A DNA stretch of 64,000 nucleotides from Pseudomonadota bacterium (GTDB lineage Bacteria > Pseudomonadota > Gammaproteobacteria > Burkholderiales > Burkholderiaceae_B), in contig JAEWEV010000011.1 in the NCBI GenBank assembly GCA_023389155.1, forward strand, positions 248,001-312,000. The letters run 5' to 3'. Under the pieces are notes generated by a model. That model did no database searches and was not told the DNA's origin. It saw only the letters and a program-made list of their open reading frames with translations. Below are positions 62,706 through 64,000 of the stretch, one piece after another. The position numbers and the translations under genes were made by a program. Position 1 is the first letter of the stretch. The number at the start of each line of letters is the position of its first letter.

Positions 62706-63611
62706 TTAAGCCACGGTCATTGATGCCTGAAGCACCGAGCCCGTGGCGGACTCGGTAATCAGCAAGGTTTCACAAGTGTCATCGGTGAAACACAAATTCG
62801 TTACTGTGTTGCCAGCTGCAGAACGCAGAATATGACAACATTCCCCATTCGCCCTGTACACAAACACGCATCCAAGCGAGGCATGCGCAACATAAAGCCG
62901 ACCTTCCCTATCCAGCGCAATACCATCCGGACCACTGGTGCCGAAAAGCGAGCAGAATCGCCCTGTCTTCGACACAGAACCGTCAGCCAGCAGTGGTGCG
63001 CGCCACACGGCGTTATCGCGGGTGGCGGCAACAAAAAGCACGGATTTATCTTCATCTACCACAATGCCGTTGGGACTGGGAACATTGTTCAGCAGACAAT
63101 CCAGTCGACCGGATGCCAGGCAGTAGCGATAGACGGCACCGGTAGGATCATGCAGGCCGGTCTGGCCCTGATCGGTAAAATACACCTTTGATTCATCACG
63201 GGTGACATAAAGATCATTCAGTCCCTTGAAAGATTCAGCATTGCGACGTGCGAGCAGCGGTTCAACGGTTTGCGCTTTTGGGTCACAGCGCAACAGGCCC
63301 TTACGGTAATCGGCAATCAGCAGCGAGCCATCGCTCAGCACTTTCAGCCCATTGGGTTCGCCATCGTACTGCACAACAAGCGTCCACTGCTTTTCAGGTG
63401 ACACCCGAAAAATACGCCCATAGGGGATATCGACAAGATACAGATTGCCCTGCGCATCCATGGCCGGGCCTTCAATGAACGAATGCAGCCGTTCTCCTGC
63501 CTTATTGGCCTTTGCCCAGTCGGATTGCGCATTGCGACAGCGCAGATGATCAGGCATCGCGCTCCAGAGCTGCGTATCCTGCCGTTGCGGCTCCTGGTTC
63601 AGATAAAACAT
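62706..63611 (-). CDS. SMP-30/gluconolactonase/LRE family protein
   Basis: 301 aa with six-bladed beta-propeller repeats: FIEGPAMDAQGNLYLVDIPYGRIFRVSP, GEPNGLKVLSDGSLLIADYRKGLLRC, GLNDLYVTRDESKVYFTDQG, SPNGIVVDEDKSVLFVAATRDNAVWRAPL and GPDGIALDREGRLYVAHASLGCVFVY. The Glu, Asn and Asp ligands of the single divalent metal lie in EGP, NGL/NDL and GPDG turns. Such enzymes open sugar or other lactones. Likely in one operon with the flanking Bug genes; substrate unknown. Confidence 0.9.
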   Translation of the reverse strand: MFYLNQEPQRQDTQLWSAMPDHLRCRNAQSDWAKANKAGERLHSFIEGPAMDAQGNLYLVDIPYGRIFRVSPEKQWTLVVQYDGEPNGLKVLSDGSLLIADYRKGLLRCDPKAQTVEPLLARRNAESFKGLNDLYVTRDESKVYFTDQGQTGLHDPTGAVYRYCLASGRLDCLLNNVPSPNGIVVDEDKSVLFVAATRDNAVWRAPLLADGSVSKTGRFCSLFGTSGPDGIALDREGRLYVAHASLGCVFVYRANGECCHILRSAAGNTVTNLCFTDDTCETLLITESATGSVLQASMTVA

Positions 63612-63620
63612 CGCCGACCT

Positions 63621-64000
63621 CTACTGCTTTTCCAGACCGGCACGCTCGGCGATACCGTTCCAGCTTTCTATTTCAGATGAAATCTGTTCTGTAAATTCCG
63701 CGGGACTGCTGCCTACCGTCTGTGCGCCCATTTTCTCAAACGATGCACGCAGCGAATCATCCGCTACCGCCTTTTTCACCAGCCCATTGAGCGTATCGAT
63801 CACCTCCGGCGGGGTACCTGCACGGGCAACCAGTCCAAACCAGTTCTGCACCTTGTAATCGGGCATGCCGGCTTCGGCAAACGTCGGCACATTGGGCAAT
63901 TGCGGCAGACGCTCCGCACTGCTGATGGCCAGCGCTTTCACCTTGCCGCTGTTGATTTGTGGAATGGCCGTGGGCGTAGCACTGATTTCTACATCCACCG
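63621..64000 (-). CDS. Bug/TctC family receptor, 3' part (truncated by window edge)
   Basis: The visible C-terminal 125 residues read leftward from the right edge; the N-terminus and signal peptide lie outside. ISSAERLPQLPNVPTFAEAGMPDYKVQNWFGLVARAGTPPEVIDTLNGLVKKAVADD and the ending SSEIESWNGIAERAGL are the normal family C-terminal half. The stop is nine bases upstream of the lactonase start, so the three genes are probably one transcript. The truncation is due to the window, not a mutation. Confidence 0.88.
   Translation of the reverse strand, partial: VDVEISATPTAIPQINSGKVKALAISSAERLPQLPNVPTFAEAGMPDYKVQNWFGLVARAGTPPEVIDTLNGLVKKAVADDSLRASFEKMGAQTVGSSPAEFTEQISSEIESWNGIAERAGLEKQ

Noticed and set aside
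61725..62723. A 332-residue plus-strand frame opposite a Bug gene
   Set aside because: Antisense shadow; Cys/His-rich composition without organised motif.

Overview
The window is about 64 kb of chromosome from what looks like a heterotrophic betaproteobacterium. GC is moderate to high, genes are dense, and no rRNA, tRNA, prophage, insertion sequence or CRISPR array was seen. Five Bug/TctC-type periplasmic binding proteins (one cut by the right edge), three IclR regulators, one FadR-type GntR regulator and many small catabolic operons point to Burkholderiales, most likely Alcaligenaceae (Advenella- or Bordetella-like). That assignment is inference from gene content; no marker gene is present.

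Layout. 0-5 kb: an IclR regulator, proton-translocating transhydrogenase pntAB and an RluA-type pseudouridine synthase. 5-8.8 kb: an exported phosphodiester glycosidase-like protein, a PepSY membrane protein with His-rich inserts beside a DUF2946 protein (probably metal handling), and a VOC protein. 8.8-16.5 kb: a divergent catabolic locus. Leftward run a GlcD-type FAD oxidoreductase, a fumarase/aspartase-superfamily lyase and sseA; rightward run an IclR regulator, an MmgE/PrpD protein, a Bug receptor and an AhpD-like protein. A palindrome, ATTTCATTGAATGAAAT, and near-copies sit in both control regions. 16.5-24 kb: malate synthase G, a UvrD-like helicase, ferredoxin-NADP reductase, an MFS exporter and a TlpA-type thioredoxin. 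24.2-30.4 kb: a peptide ABC transporter operon in the order ATPase, permease, permease, ATPase, binding protein, followed by a GNAT. 30.6-36 kb: GST, glycine-zipper lipoprotein, CopZ-like chaperone, metallophosphoesterase, and a penicillin acylase-family hydrolase divergent from a third IclR gene. 36.8-41 kb: a leftward CoA-type catabolic operon (cupin, Bug, CaiB, acyl-CoA dehydrogenase). 41.3-45.9 kb: a glycine betaine/proline-type ABC importer with two tandem binding proteins and an ATPase with a long low-complexity tail. 46-51.2 kb: LysE/ArgO exporter, LpxH-like phosphoesterase, YadGH-type ABC exporter, methyltransferase, a gamma-glutamylcyclotransferase-like protein and a DUF2214 protein. 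51.6-57.2 kb: a second leftward catabolic cluster (GntR, two beta-hydroxyacid dehydrogenases, aldehyde dehydrogenase, Bug, carboxymuconolactone decarboxylase-like). 57.4-59.3 kb: a possible small ribbon-helix-helix ORF, YjbQ and an LpxL/HtrB acyltransferase. 59.6-61.4 kb: an AbiEi/AbiEii toxin-antitoxin pair with a clear operator array. 61.7-64 kb: Bug, SMP-30 lactonase-like, and a truncated Bug gene.

Overall this is an accessory-metabolism region: several self-contained transport-plus-catabolism modules, each with its own IclR/GntR regulator, between housekeeping genes, with one small defence/maintenance insertion. The least explained parts are the palindrome-controlled lyase/PrpD/FAD-oxidoreductase locus and the GntR dehydrogenase cluster; substrates cannot be read from sequence alone.
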